Positions 36,368-45,761 are shown, numbered from the stretch's first letter. The stretch is DNA of 64,000 nt from an uncultured Marivita sp. (GCF_947488135.1 NZ_CANKYW010000001.1:434001-498000), one strand, 5' to 3'. Notes: generated by a model from the letters alone, not told the origin. Numbers and translations are program-made.

Positions 36368-37788
36368 CACCGGGACCCAGAGAGCGCCGTGTCGGGCGCG
36401 GCGAGCAAAGTCGATTGGCCTTCTTTCATTCCGATCTGCACCAGCGGGGCAGGGGCACCGATGAACTCTTTCTCGCTGTCGGGATCGTCGGCGAACCCGT
36501 AGGGCGTGTTGACATAGCTCATCACCTTGCCATCCGGCAGCACGAGATAGGAATAGGTCTGGTTCGGCGCGGCGGGCGGGTTGCCCAGCACCAGCCCAGT
36601 GCCGTTCATCGCGGTATAGGTGCCGCGAATGTCGCCATCGGCGTTGTAGAACCCGTAAAGCCCTTCCGGCCCGTTCAGGCCGTCGGCAAAGGTGAAACTG
36701 TGGGTCGAGAAGAACACATAAAGCCCGTCGTCGCGCACAACGACATGCGGCCGTTCAAGCTGGGACGACACGCCGGGCGCGGCGATGATCGGGCGTTGCA
36801 GGGTCCATTCCCCGTCGATCTTCTCGGCCAGTCCGACAACGCCGTTGAACGGGTCGGGCATGCCCGCGGCGTTGGCGGTGAAAAGGATGTATTCGCGGCC
36901 CGTTTCGTCATCGAGCCAGTAATGCGGATCGCGCATGCCGTAGATGACATTGCCGGGGATATAGGCGGCCTCGGTCACGTAAATCTCGCCATCGGCCTCG
37001 AGGATCATCTCGTGCTCACCGAAATCCGAGAAGGACACGCCGGTATCGCCGGCCGATACGGAGGCGGTGACCATCGCCATGCGCTGTTCGGTGTTAGGAC
37101 GGCCCGCGCCGGGGTGGCTGTTGCTCATGGCGCGCGGCGGATCGTCGGCCTCGAGGCTTTCGGCATTCAGCGCCCCGACGGCGGTGTAGTAGAAGGTGAT
37201 CTCGTTGCTGTCGGGATCAAAGATCGTCGAGCCCGCCCATTGCCGCGATCCCAGCGCCTCGGTCCGTTCAAAGGCCACGCCGCCGGGAATCCAGTTGCCG
37301 TCGCGGGTGTACCAGTAGCGCCAGGTCGAGCGGGTGTAGAACGGGTAGTCGGAACCCGCGTCGGTTTCGCTCGACAGGCCCACCATGAGAACCCAGTCAT
37401 CGATCACCGCAACCGCCCCGTCCGGCGTGCGCACGGGCCATGCGTCCCAGACGTAGACGCCTTCTTCGAAGGGTTCCGTGTCGGGCAAAAGATAGGGGAA
37501 GGTGTTGCTGTCGTTGAGCTGGATGCCCCGCGCGGCCGATGGCGACCAGCCCGACACGTAGGTGCCCTTGAAGCGGAAAGCGTCGGGCGTCTGCTTGGCC
37601 TCGGGAATGTCGATAGTAGAGAAATCCGCGGTGCCAGCGGCGGATCCGACCTGACTGCCATCACTTACGGCGGAGGGCGGCGAGATGTCGGTGGACTGGG
37701 ACGACGCATCACTTCCGGGCGAGGCAGTCACCGTCGTTCCGGCAATACAAATGCAGAAGGCGAGCAGCGCGCTGTGAGGCGAAGTCAT
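36367..37788 (-). CDS. Levansucrase (GH68)
   Basis: A 473-residue extracellular fructosyltransferase that splits sucrose, releasing glucose and building levan or fructo-oligosaccharides. A signal peptide (to about 22) and a low-complexity Ser/Ala linker lead to the GH68 propeller. Catalytic residues are nucleophile Asp115 (VWDAWPVR), transition-state stabiliser Asp287 (RDPHY) and acid/base Glu345 (QLERPHVV). AAGGA lies 8 nt before the ATG. It is first in a two-gene unit with the GH32 protein. No sucrose regulator is adjacent. Confidence 0.93.
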   Translation of the reverse strand: MTSPHSALLAFCICIAGTTVTASPGSDASSQSTDISPPSAVSDGSQVGSAAGTADFSTIDIPEAKQTPDAFRFKGTYVSGWSPSAARGIQLNDSNTFPYLLPDTEPFEEGVYVWDAWPVRTPDGAVAVIDDWVLMVGLSSETDAGSDYPFYTRSTWRYWYTRDGNWIPGGVAFERTEALGSRQWAGSTIFDPDSNEITFYYTAVGALNAESLEADDPPRAMSNSHPGAGRPNTEQRMAMVTASVSAGDTGVSFSDFGEHEMILEADGEIYVTEAAYIPGNVIYGMRDPHYWLDDETGREYILFTANAAGMPDPFNGVVGLAEKIDGEWTLQRPIIAAPGVSSQLERPHVVVRDDGLYVFFSTHSFTFADGLNGPEGLYGFYNADGDIRGTYTAMNGTGLVLGNPPAAPNQTYSYLVLPDGKVMSYVNTPYGFADDPDSEKEFIGAPAPLVQIGMKEGQSTLLAAPDTALSGSR

Positions 37789-37903
37789 GGCAGCAATCCT
37801 TATGACGTGATTGCAAACTCAACGCGGCCTCACGGGATTTTGTTCCGGTCGTGCCGGGCAGCCCCATCTGGTCAAGGCGCGTTGGCCGACAGGACGATCA
37901 TCG

Positions 37904-38275
37904 TCACATGGGCGTCAGAGACCCCGCCTGTCTGATCGCTGCCATCAACTCACCTTCGTTGACGGGCTTGGTGAGGCGCTGCATGGAGGTCAGTTGTTCC
38001 GGCACATCGACCACGCTGGGCGAGTAACCGGACAAGAAGACAATCGGAACACCCATCTCATGCAGCTTGATCGCCACGGAAAAGCTGGTTTCCTCCCGAC
38101 CCAGGTTCACGTCGAGCAACGCGATGTCCGGTGTGTCGTTTTCAAGAACGGTTTGCGCCTCTGCAACGGATTGGCAAGGCCCCAAGACCTTGTATCCCTG
38201 CGCTTCCAAGGTCATTTCCATGTCCATTGCGATGATTGCTTCGTCTTCGAGTAAAAGAACCTTTTGCGCGTTCAT
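37904..38275 (-). CDS. Stand-alone response regulator receiver
   Basis: A 123-residue receiver domain with acidic pair Glu10/Asp11 (LLLEDE), phospho-acceptor Asp55 (IALLDVNLG), Ser/Thr position in VFLSGYS and Lys in RLTKPV. No output domain. It overlaps the upstream CheB/CheR/HWE kinase gene by 4 nt, so it is its probable phosphotransfer partner, as is common for HWE kinases. Confidence 0.92.
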   Translation of the reverse strand: MNAQKVLLLEDEAIIAMDMEMTLEAQGYKVLGPCQSVAEAQTVLENDTPDIALLDVNLGREETSFSVAIKLHEMGVPIVFLSGYSPSVVDVPEQLTSMQRLTKPVNEGELMAAIRQAGSLTPM

Positions 38276-41200
38276 TTCTCCCCCCGTAGGTGAAAGCGTG
38301 CCGAAAAAGTTAACCCCTCGGGACCAAAATGGTTCCGTACTTCGGCCTTCAAGTCCCGGGCCAGAACCTTTTCGAAGACAACGCTGCCGAAGCCTTGCCT
38401 GTCTGGGCTCGTTTCGATTTTGGGGCCATCGATTTCGGACCAGGTGAGGAGAATCTCACTTTCGTCGTCCGAAATTTGGGACATTTCGGTTTCGATGACG
38501 ACCTTTCCGTTCGGCACGGACAAGGAGCCGTACTTGGCCGCGTTTGTGGCAAGCTCGTGCAGAGTCATCCCGAGTGACAGCGCTTCGGACGCACCAAGTT
38601 CAAGGTCCGGGCCATGACGGATCAACCTTCTGTTGTTTTTCGACGAGTAGGGGGCCAGTTCCGCCTCAATCATATCGTTGAGGGATACGCCGGCCCACCT
38701 GACGCTGGTGAGCAGATTGTGCGTGCGGGCGATCGCCTGAAGGCGCTGGGTCAGACGTTTTTGATAATCGGCCGCGGAATCGTCATCCCGCAGCAATAGC
38801 TTTGAAATTGCACTGATGGTCGCAAGGGTGTTCTTGACGCGGTGTTCCAGTTCGCCAAGCAGAAGCTTCTGCTGCTCGGCCTGTTCCGACAGTTTTCGGG
38901 TAAGGCGGCGTTCATCGGTGACGTCGCGCACGCATGCCCCAACGGCGAAAACCTCGGCCCCGTCGTCAACCGGATAGTAGTCGACCAGGTATTCTCTCAA
39001 ACCTGCCCCGGGGGTTGCGACTTGCACTTCGAGGTGGTTGATCGACTTCCCTGTTTCGAACACCTGGTTCAAGTATTTTATGATTTGAGCATCGGGCTCG
39101 TCGAAGACTTCATAAATCGTTTTTCCAAGGTGGTCTTCGACCGAAAAACCATTGATCTTCGCCAATGCCTCGTTGATGCGGATGTATCTCAGGTCGCGGT
39201 CCTGCAAACACAGACCGACCGGGGTCGTGTCATATAGTTTTTCCAGTTCGGCGAATTGTTCCGCCAGTTCTTGCTGATTGCGCTGGAGAGTTTCCTCGAA
39301 TTTTTTTCGTTTGGTGATGTCGACGAAGGAGAGGACATAGCCGTCGATCACATTCTCGGTCGTGCGGTACGGCTTGATCCGTAGGAGGAAGGTTTCCCCC
39401 GAGGCTTTGACATGCACCTCGCGCTCTAGCCCTTGCAGGCTTTCGTCTACCTCGGCCGCGTCTTCGGCGAGTCCAGGATAATCCATCTTCGAGGACAGGT
39501 CCGAGATCGGTCGCCCTATATCGCGGCGGCGAATGCCGAAAAGCCGCGTGGTGGCCGGGGTGAAATTGCGTACGCAGAAATTGCGGTCGAGGAAAAGAAC
39601 CGCAACATCGGTACTTTCGAAGAGGTTTTTCAGATCGCTGTTGGCGCGCGTCAGCAGCCGATTATTTTCCTGAAGCTCGGAGTTGACGGTTTCCAGCTCC
39701 TCGTTGATCGACTGCAATTCCTCTCGCGATGTTTCCAGTTCCTCGTTCGAGCTTTGCAGCTCTTCGTTCATCGAAAGCAATTCTTCGTTGGTGCTCTTGA
39801 GCTCCTGGCTCGATGTTTCTGATTCCTGAAGGATCGCGGAAAGTTGCCGCCGAAGATTGAAGTTTTCACTTTCCAGCATGTCCTGATCCGCGTTCTCGCG
39901 CCGTTGGACCGCGACACCAAGAGACCCCGCTTCGATGCTGCGGACGCGGTTCAGCGACAGAAGGAACAGTGACTCGTCTCGTTGCGTCGGACCAAGTTGG
40001 ATATCGACAAAGGCGGCGGGGCCTTCATCGTCGATCATCACATCCTGCACGCTGACCATCTCGCCGCTGTCGCGCGCCTGTTTGAGCGCATTGCGCACCG
40101 GAAGGCGCAATTCGCGGCGCAGAAACGTGTCGATATTGCTCGATGGCACACCTGCGTTCGGCTGTACGAATTCGGTCATGCGTTCCGAAAGATAGGCGAT
40201 CTCGCCGCTGCCGGTGATCAGAGCATAAGGCGCGGCGAACCGTTTAAGGTATTCACGTTCGGCGAGAGTTTCCCGCGCGATCTCGCTATGGGCGGCGGGC
40301 GCAACCTGTGTTTCGGTGATGCGGGTACGACGCCCGAGAGCTTGCAGGCGTGGCAAGGGATCGTTCAAGGCCGAATATTTGGTCGAGGCGCTGGCGTTCT
40401 TGGCGAATATCTTGTTGGTTCGGTCGACGACCGTGAATAATTCCCAATCGTCGCCGACCCCTTCCGAAGGTCCCAGCACAAGGTGGCCTTCTTCACGCAA
40501 GGCAAAGTGCATGCGAGGGATCACACGATCCTGAAGCTCTGACGAGAGATAGATCAGGAGGTTGCGGCAGGAAATGAGATCGAGCCGCGAGAAGGGTGGA
40601 TCCTGCGCCAGATTGTGCGGCGCGAAAACACAGCATTCGCGCAAGGCTGGACTGGCCCGGTATTGACCGTTCTCGATCGAGAAGAACTTTTCCAGCTGGG
40701 TTTCACTCAGAGCTTCTACCGCTGAGGGAGAGAACACCCCGTAGCGCGCTGAGGTGAGGGCCGGAACGTCAATATCCGTTCCGAACACCTGCAATGTCTT
40801 GTGCTCTTTTTGCGCTTCCATTTCCTCGAGAAAAAGAATGGCGAGCGTGTAGGCCTCTTCTCCGGTCGAACAGCCGGGCACCCAAATCCGGACATGCGTC
40901 TGGTTTCGCTGCAACAAGGGGCGCACGACCTGTTTGCGAACAGCATTCCAGACTTCGGGATCGCGGAAAAACCGCGTGACCCCGATCAGGAATTCCTGCG
41001 CGAGAAGCTCGGCCTGGGCGTCATCCTCTTGCAGCTTTTCCATGAACTGGTCGACTGTCTGTGTCCGCAACAGCGCCATGCGTCGTTCTATTCGACGCAC
41101 AAGGGTTCCGGGTTTGTATTCGGAAAAGTCGTTTCCCGACACTTCGGCAAGACGCTTCGCGATTCCGGGCAAATGGCGCTTTACCGCATCACGCAATTCT

Positions 41201-41814
41201 TCTTGCGTCTTGTCATCCATCTGTTCGCGGCGGTGATTGATGATGTCTTGCAGACGTCCCGCGATCCGCGACACGGGCAGGATGAAATCCACCAGCCCGG
41301 TCGCAACCGCGCTGTCGGGCATGCCGGGAAACCGTGCTCCGGTGCTTTCCTGAACAAGGGCGAACCCGCCTGCAGCCTTGATCGTTTTCAATCCCTCCGA
41401 ACCGTCGGTGCCGGTTCCGGACAAGACGACACAATAGGCATCGCGCTTTTTGACTTGTGCCAGCGAGTTGAAGAAGATGTCGATCGGGCGAAACGCGCCT
41501 CGGTCCTTTCCGCGCTCGGACAACTTGAAATGATCGTCGGTCAATTCGAGCGTCGCGCCCGGGGGGACGATGTACACGTGATCCGGACGAGCCGCTTCGC
41601 CATCCTTGATTTGAGTGACCGGCACCGGCGACTCCGGCTGGAGGAGTTGATGCATGATCGACTCCTGATCGGCGGCCAGATGCTGTACGATAACGTAGCA
41701 CGCCCCAAGGTCAGGCGGGATCGTCGCGACGAACGCCTTGAGGGCTTCCAACCCGCCGGCGGACGCACCGATACCGATTATCGGTGTACCGAATTGAACA
41801 GACCCATCACTCAT
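38272..41814 (-). CDS. CheB-CheR-PAS-HWE hybrid histidine kinase
   Basis: A 1180-residue soluble multidomain sensor. The order is a CheB methylesterase domain (about 1-195, IGASAGGLEA with Ser18, GTGTDGSEG), then CheR N and methyltransferase domains (about 215-480, VPGCSTGEEAYTLA). A long coiled coil follows (about 650-720, repeating NEEL and EELQ heptads), then two PAS domains, and an HWE/HisKA_2 kinase with phospho-acceptor His991 (ELEHRVKNTL) and ATP-binding HELATNAAKYGSL. This architecture is known in alphaproteobacteria and cyanobacteria; signals are rarely identified. No chemotaxis genes are nearby, so the CheB/CheR parts likely act as sensory or scaffold modules. Confidence 0.92.
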   Translation of the reverse strand: MSDGSVQFGTPIIGIGASAGGLEALKAFVATIPPDLGACYVIVQHLAADQESIMHQLLQPESPVPVTQIKDGEAARPDHVYIVPPGATLELTDDHFKLSERGKDRGAFRPIDIFFNSLAQVKKRDAYCVVLSGTGTDGSEGLKTIKAAGGFALVQESTGARFPGMPDSAVATGLVDFILPVSRIAGRLQDIINHRREQMDDKTQEELRDAVKRHLPGIAKRLAEVSGNDFSEYKPGTLVRRIERRMALLRTQTVDQFMEKLQEDDAQAELLAQEFLIGVTRFFRDPEVWNAVRKQVVRPLLQRNQTHVRIWVPGCSTGEEAYTLAILFLEEMEAQKEHKTLQVFGTDIDVPALTSARYGVFSPSAVEALSETQLEKFFSIENGQYRASPALRECCVFAPHNLAQDPPFSRLDLISCRNLLIYLSSELQDRVIPRMHFALREEGHLVLGPSEGVGDDWELFTVVDRTNKIFAKNASASTKYSALNDPLPRLQALGRRTRITETQVAPAAHSEIARETLAEREYLKRFAAPYALITGSGEIAYLSERMTEFVQPNAGVPSSNIDTFLRRELRLPVRNALKQARDSGEMVSVQDVMIDDEGPAAFVDIQLGPTQRDESLFLLSLNRVRSIEAGSLGVAVQRRENADQDMLESENFNLRRQLSAILQESETSSQELKSTNEELLSMNEELQSSNEELETSREELQSINEELETVNSELQENNRLLTRANSDLKNLFESTDVAVLFLDRNFCVRNFTPATTRLFGIRRRDIGRPISDLSSKMDYPGLAEDAAEVDESLQGLEREVHVKASGETFLLRIKPYRTTENVIDGYVLSFVDITKRKKFEETLQRNQQELAEQFAELEKLYDTTPVGLCLQDRDLRYIRINEALAKINGFSVEDHLGKTIYEVFDEPDAQIIKYLNQVFETGKSINHLEVQVATPGAGLREYLVDYYPVDDGAEVFAVGACVRDVTDERRLTRKLSEQAEQQKLLLGELEHRVKNTLATISAISKLLLRDDDSAADYQKRLTQRLQAIARTHNLLTSVRWAGVSLNDMIEAELAPYSSKNNRRLIRHGPDLELGASEALSLGMTLHELATNAAKYGSLSVPNGKVVIETEMSQISDDESEILLTWSEIDGPKIETSPDRQGFGSVVFEKVLARDLKAEVRNHFGPEGLTFSARFHLRGEK

Positions 41815-42048
41815 ACGAATAGCCCAAAGAAAGCGTACCAGAGACGCAAACGCGATCTGGCATTTCCGAATGGCAACCGTTGCATGTCAAGAATATCTGA
41901 CACATTCGCGCCTGGGAGTCTAGTTGATCGCTGCCGCGCGGCGCAACCGTGAGGAGAAGATGGGCTGGATTCCCGGTTTGGTGGCCGTTCTGGTGCCGTA
42001 GCGTAATCCGATCAGTTTTTTTCGCTAAAAAAATAGGCGGTTTTGCGG

Positions 42049-42073
42049 CTCGTGGCGGCAAGACCGCCACGAG
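42049..42073 (-). terminator. Hairpin downstream of DedA-like gene
   Basis: A 10-bp perfect stem, CTCGTGGCGG (42049-42058) with CCGCCACGAG (42064-42073), loop of 5. On the minus strand a T-rich tract follows about 15 nt later (T7 at 42027-42033 read in reverse). It may terminate the DedA-like transcript. Confidence 0.4.
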
Positions 42074-42083
42074 GTGCTTGCGC

Positions 42084-42132
42084 GGTCCAAGACCTGCGGT
42101 GCGCTGTATCCTTGGGCAAAAAGTCTTGGACC
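42084..42132. repeat. 10-bp inverted repeat with 29-nt spacer
   Basis: GGTCCAAGAC (42084-42093) and GTCTTGGACC (42123-42132) pair perfectly. Together with the hairpin at 42049-42073 this makes a structured 85-nt segment after the DedA-like gene. It could be part of the 3' UTR or a small RNA. Confidence 0.45.
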
Positions 42133-42155
42133 CGGACGGAAATTCTGGACTGTCT

Positions 42156-42737
42156 CTAGAACAATTGCATGATGCCCCAGACAAGCACGAAGATCAGGAT
42201 CAACCCGGGGACGAGATATCGTTTGGGAATTTGGAACTCGGCTATGCGAGGGCCGACAATCTGCGCCAATACGGCAAGGCCGAAATAACGTACACCGCGG
42301 GACAGGGCGATGGCCGAAAGGAAGACGACAAAATTGCCTTTTATCGCCCCGGCACCCAAGGTCGCGAACTGCATCGGAGCGGGTGAGAAAGAAACCAGGA
42401 AAACCGTCCAGAACAGGCCATTGCCATCCAGCTTTTGGCTCATGTCGGTGAATCCCTGTTCCAGCCCGAGCGCCTCGAGCGCCGGTCGTACCACCGGTTC
42501 GGCCAGCCACGCGCCGGCAAGGTAGAACGTGATCGCACCGAGCAGACACCCAATCCAGATTGCCGTGGCGATTTTCAGAGACTGTTTCGGGTGCCCGACC
42601 ATCAATGGGGCCACCACCGTCTCAAGGGGTATTGGAACCACTGTGCTTTCGGCAAAGGACATTGTAGCCAATCCGGTGCGATGTCGTGCAAGCCTGCCCA
42701 ACACATCGTCTTTCGATTTTTTGAGTTCCGTCGTCAC
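42156..42737 (-). CDS. DedA/VTT-type membrane protein (YqaA-like)
   Basis: A 193-residue inner-membrane protein. FAESTVVPIPLETVVAPLM (re-entrant-loop-like segment with Glu and Pro), GAITFYLAG and a second amphipathic segment FSPAPMQFATLGAGAIKGNF followed by SRGVRYFGLA (conserved Arg) match VTT/SNARE-associated proteins. Such proteins are implicated in lipid carrier flipping or membrane homeostasis. Divergent from the FNT-type gene, with 200 bp between starts. Confidence 0.83.
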   Translation of the reverse strand: MTTELKKSKDDVLGRLARHRTGLATMSFAESTVVPIPLETVVAPLMVGHPKQSLKIATAIWIGCLLGAITFYLAGAWLAEPVVRPALEALGLEQGFTDMSQKLDGNGLFWTVFLVSFSPAPMQFATLGAGAIKGNFVVFLSAIALSRGVRYFGLAVLAQIVGPRIAEFQIPKRYLVPGLILIFVLVWGIMQLF

Positions 42738-42937
42738 GGCAAAGCTCCAGTATTCTAAAAAATATCTTCAGACTCGAAACGCGGGAGAACTGCTTTCAGT
42801 TCATACATCTCAAGATCGACGCGAATGTTTAGCTCGCGACCATTCCGTTACGGCGCATGACAACTTGGGTTGCGCCCCCTCTTGAGAACGGCTGCTCCTG
42901 CTCATGGAACCCGTATTATGCCAGAGCGTTTACAGGC

Positions 42938-43807
42938 ATGGCCCCAAGCGACAAAAACCAGACCGATCGCCCCACCGACACGCGGACGCAAGAAGAGGAA
43001 GCGCACGTCAAAGATGCGTCTCGCCTCTCGGCGCGGCTTATCTACGAGGTGATCCGTCGCGATGGCGAGGAAGAATTGGAGCGCCCGACGGCCTCGCTGA
43101 TCTGGTCCGGGCTTGCCGCGGGCATCCTCATCAGCCTGTCTGTCATCGGCGAAGCGACTCTCCGGACGTACCTGCCGGAGACGCGCAGTGCGTTTCTGGT
43201 CGAGAACCTTGGGTATTCGCTTGGGTTTCTTGTCGTGATCCTTGGCCGGATGCAGCTTTTCACCGAAAACACGATCACAACCGTTCTTCCGGTGATGAAG
43301 CGAAAATCGCTGTCCTGTTTTCTTTCGATGCTGCGCTTATGGGCAGTTGTTCTTGTGGCCAATATCGTAGGTGCGTTCATAGCGGCGTATTTCATGACGG
43401 TATCGGGAGTTTTCTCCGCAGAGATGCAAAACTCGCTGATGAACTTGTCCCAACACGCGGTCGGAATGGGCGCGGCACAAAGCCTTCTGCGAGGTATCCC
43501 GGCGGGAGTTCTGGTGGCGTCGATCGTATGGATGATGGCGTCGTCGCATAGCGATGGATTCTTTATCATCCTGGCGTTCACCTGGATGATCGCAGCTGGT
43601 GACTTCACGCACATCATCGCGGGTTCGGTCGAGATGGCCTATCTCATCTGGCTCGGAGAGTTGGGAGCCGCGCCCGCACTGATCGATTTTTTCCTGCCGG
43701 TTCTTGTCGGCAATGTCGTAGGCGGAACAGTCATCTTCACGATGCTGGCGTGGGGGCAGGTGAAAAACGAAGTGGCCCACGGAGCCGAAGCAAACAAAGA
43801 CCGTTAA
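42938..43807 (+). CDS. Formate/nitrite transporter family protein (YfdC-like)
   Basis: A 289-residue membrane protein with six TM segments and a charged 60-residue N-terminus. Features are SGLAAGILISLSVIGEATLR, LGRMQLFTENTIT (the TENT signature of YfdC-type FNT proteins), a central MGAAQSLLRGIPAGVLVASIVWM and a final LVGNVVGGTVIFTML. FNT proteins are pentameric channels for small monovalent anions; the YfdC branch has no assigned substrate. The ATG at 42938 is preferred; an upstream ATG (42857) would add 27 residues. Confidence 0.85.
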   Translation: MAPSDKNQTDRPTDTRTQEEEAHVKDASRLSARLIYEVIRRDGEEELERPTASLIWSGLAAGILISLSVIGEATLRTYLPETRSAFLVENLGYSLGFLVVILGRMQLFTENTITTVLPVMKRKSLSCFLSMLRLWAVVLVANIVGAFIAAYFMTVSGVFSAEMQNSLMNLSQHAVGMGAAQSLLRGIPAGVLVASIVWMMASSHSDGFFIILAFTWMIAAGDFTHIIAGSVEMAYLIWLGELGAAPALIDFFLPVLVGNVVGGTVIFTMLAWGQVKNEVAHGAEANKDR

Positions 43808-43892
43808 ATCCAACGAGGCACCGACCGGTGGACTGGCCGCGCTGGATGCTAAGGTCAGAAACGCGGTCCAGTAATCCGTAAAATGCCTTGGC

Positions 43893-44690
43893 TTACGTGG
43901 CCAAAGCGCCGACAGAGCCGCCGTCAACACGGTAATTTGCCCCGACAACGAAGCTCGCCTGCGCCGAGCAGAGAAACGCAATGGCTGCGGCCACTTCCTC
44001 TGGCTTTCCGCGCCGTTTGAGTTCGAGGTAAGGGCGTTCCTCGTCAAGGAAGCTTTCGACGGCCTCGTCGCGGGTCACGCCCTGCTGGTCGGCGCGCTTG
44101 TCCATCATGCCATCGGTCATCGGAGTTTCAATGAAGGCCGGGGACACAGCATTGACCAATACGCCGTTCCGGGCGGTGACACGCGACAGACCCTTCGCAA
44201 AGTTGAGCAAGCCCGCCTTGGCGACGTTATAGACCGCTTCCTCGGGGTAGGGCTGCACTGCGTTTTCACTGGTGATAACCACTGCGCGCCCCCAGCCTTT
44301 GCGTTCCATCGGTGGGATGAACTTGCGCATGGTGCGTACGACGGACATGAAATCGGTGTCCCACGCGTGTTGCCAGTCGGAGTCGTTCAGTTCAAGAGGA
44401 TGACCTTTCGCCCCTGTAACCCCGGCGGCGCAGACAAGAATATCGGGCATCTGGAAACGCTCTTCGACCGAAGCGGCCAGTCCGTCAACCTGGCGCGGAT
44501 CGGTGAGGTCGGCTTGCAAGGCATTGACGCCGTCTCCGAGATCGGCGGCGGCCTTGGAGACATCATCGCCCTTGAGGTCCACGAGGATTACCTTGACGCC
44601 TTCGGCTTGCAGCGCCTTGGCTGTCGCGCGGCCGATCCCCGACGCTCCACCTGTGATGAGGGCGGTTTTCCCTTCGATTCCGAAATCCAT
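43893..44690 (-). CDS. Short-chain dehydrogenase/reductase
   Basis: A 265-residue classical SDR. The cofactor site is TGGASGIG with Asp at the end of beta-2 (VDLKGDD), predicting NAD(H). NAG-type motif VCAAGVTG, catalytic Ser in VITSENAV and YNVAK are present, and it ends VVGANYRVDGGS. Unusual is the two-residue difference around the Ser (TSENAV rather than SSxxG). Substrate unknown; the upstream Gfo/Idh/MocA and SSS symporter genes suggest sugar or polyol catabolism. Confidence 0.9.
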   Translation of the reverse strand: MDFGIEGKTALITGGASGIGRATAKALQAEGVKVILVDLKGDDVSKAAADLGDGVNALQADLTDPRQVDGLAASVEERFQMPDILVCAAGVTGAKGHPLELNDSDWQHAWDTDFMSVVRTMRKFIPPMERKGWGRAVVITSENAVQPYPEEAVYNVAKAGLLNFAKGLSRVTARNGVLVNAVSPAFIETPMTDGMMDKRADQQGVTRDEAVESFLDEERPYLELKRRGKPEEVAAAIAFLCSAQASFVVGANYRVDGGSVGALAT

Positions 44691-44758
44691 GGTGCTTCCT
44701 TCATATCTGAGATGTTGGGTTGTCCTCTCGAAAACGTTTCAGAGAAAACCGTGGTTCC

Positions 44759-45757
44759 CTAATCGCAAAGCCGAAGTCCCATGGCATCCAGCACCGTGTT
44801 CACACGGGCGGCCTCAGCCGCTGCCACGAGCCCCTCAGCAGGGCGGTTCGCGAGCGCGTCGAGGAATGGCTCGATCCCGGCACCTGCATCAAGGCGCTCC
44901 AGCTTCATCTGAAGATTGGGCGCTGTGCCCGCATCCCGACTTTCCCAAACAGACAGCTGGTTGTTCACAAGGCGCGCATGGCCCGACTGTCCAATGATGT
45001 CGAGTTCAAGACGCATCTCGGTATCCGTCCAACCGGCCTCGATGACGCCCGTCGCACCGTTTTCGAATTTGACGACTGCGGCGCCGTGATCGTCTACAGA
45101 CCAACCGAGCGTATTCCCCGTGACGGCGTGCCCCGAGGTGATGGGGCCGACGAGCCAGGACAAGGTGTCGATGCAATGCACGGCCTCATCCACAAATCCG
45201 TCGTAACAGGCGAGACCCGGATCGGTCATCCAACAATCAAGATCAAGCCAATCCGCATAGCCTCCGTCATGGGAAAATCGCATGCGTGCATGGCTGATTG
45301 TGCCGAGACGTCGTGTCTGAAGGATGTCGTGCAATCTGCGCAAGGTCGGGTTGGTGCGCATGAAGTAGGCGGTATACAGGCCCAGACCGGCCCGTTCGGC
45401 CTGGTCCGCCATCCTGTAAGCGGCCTCGGCACTGCCGCCCAACGGTTTTTCGCAGAACACCGGCAGACCGGCGTCCAGCGCGGCGCTGACATCGTCTTCA
45501 TGGTGTCGCGTCTCGCTGCACACGATCACGCCGTCGCACATCTCTGCTGTCAACGACTTGAGGTCCGTAAGCGGCTTTGCGGCGAGCGTCTCGCAAAAGG
45601 ACGCACAGCGTTCCGGGACGCGATCGTGAACCCAAGCGACAGACCATCCTCGCTGTGCGATCCGGTCGAGATGGTCAGGTAGGTGGACATGGGCCGCGCC
45701 CAGAAGGGCGAGTGTCCGGGTAGGTGCTTTGGCATAGGCCGCGTCGGATCGTAGCAT
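44759..45757 (-). CDS. Gfo/Idh/MocA family oxidoreductase
   Basis: A 332-residue NAD(P)-dependent dehydrogenase of the glucose-fructose oxidoreductase/inositol dehydrogenase family. It has an N-terminal Rossmann domain (LALLGAAHVHLPDHLDR), the EKP signature FCEKPLGG with catalytic-site Lys, and the C-terminal domain containing DEAVHCIDTLSWLVG (catalytic His region) and VKFENGATGVIEAGW. The start ATG 45757 is 5 bp past the MscS stop. It probably oxidises a sugar or cyclitol imported by the linked symporter. Confidence 0.9.
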   Translation of the reverse strand: MLRSDAAYAKAPTRTLALLGAAHVHLPDHLDRIAQRGWSVAWVHDRVPERCASFCETLAAKPLTDLKSLTAEMCDGVIVCSETRHHEDDVSAALDAGLPVFCEKPLGGSAEAAYRMADQAERAGLGLYTAYFMRTNPTLRRLHDILQTRRLGTISHARMRFSHDGGYADWLDLDCWMTDPGLACYDGFVDEAVHCIDTLSWLVGPITSGHAVTGNTLGWSVDDHGAAVVKFENGATGVIEAGWTDTEMRLELDIIGQSGHARLVNNQLSVWESRDAGTAPNLQMKLERLDAGAGIEPFLDALANRPAEGLVAAAEAARVNTVLDAMGLRLCD

Positions 45758-45761
45758 GGTG

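Larger units (their letters stand above)
41815..42155. other. 341-bp gap with inverted repeats, no gene seen
   Basis: It lies between the kinase start and the DedA-like stop, both minus strand. It holds the kinase promoter region and two inverted repeats (listed separately), plus an AT-rich T7-CGCT-A7 palindrome at 42016-42033. No open frame with family features. Confidence 0.5.

Noticed and set aside
34535-37935. Two long plus-strand frames (655 and 690 codons)
   Set aside because: Both are antisense to the GH32 and levansucrase genes, whose catalytic motifs are unmistakable; the plus-strand products are low-complexity Arg/Gly-rich.
38272-41814. Chemotaxis operon
   Set aside because: CheB and CheR domains are parts of one sensor kinase; no receptors, CheA, CheW or motor genes are present.
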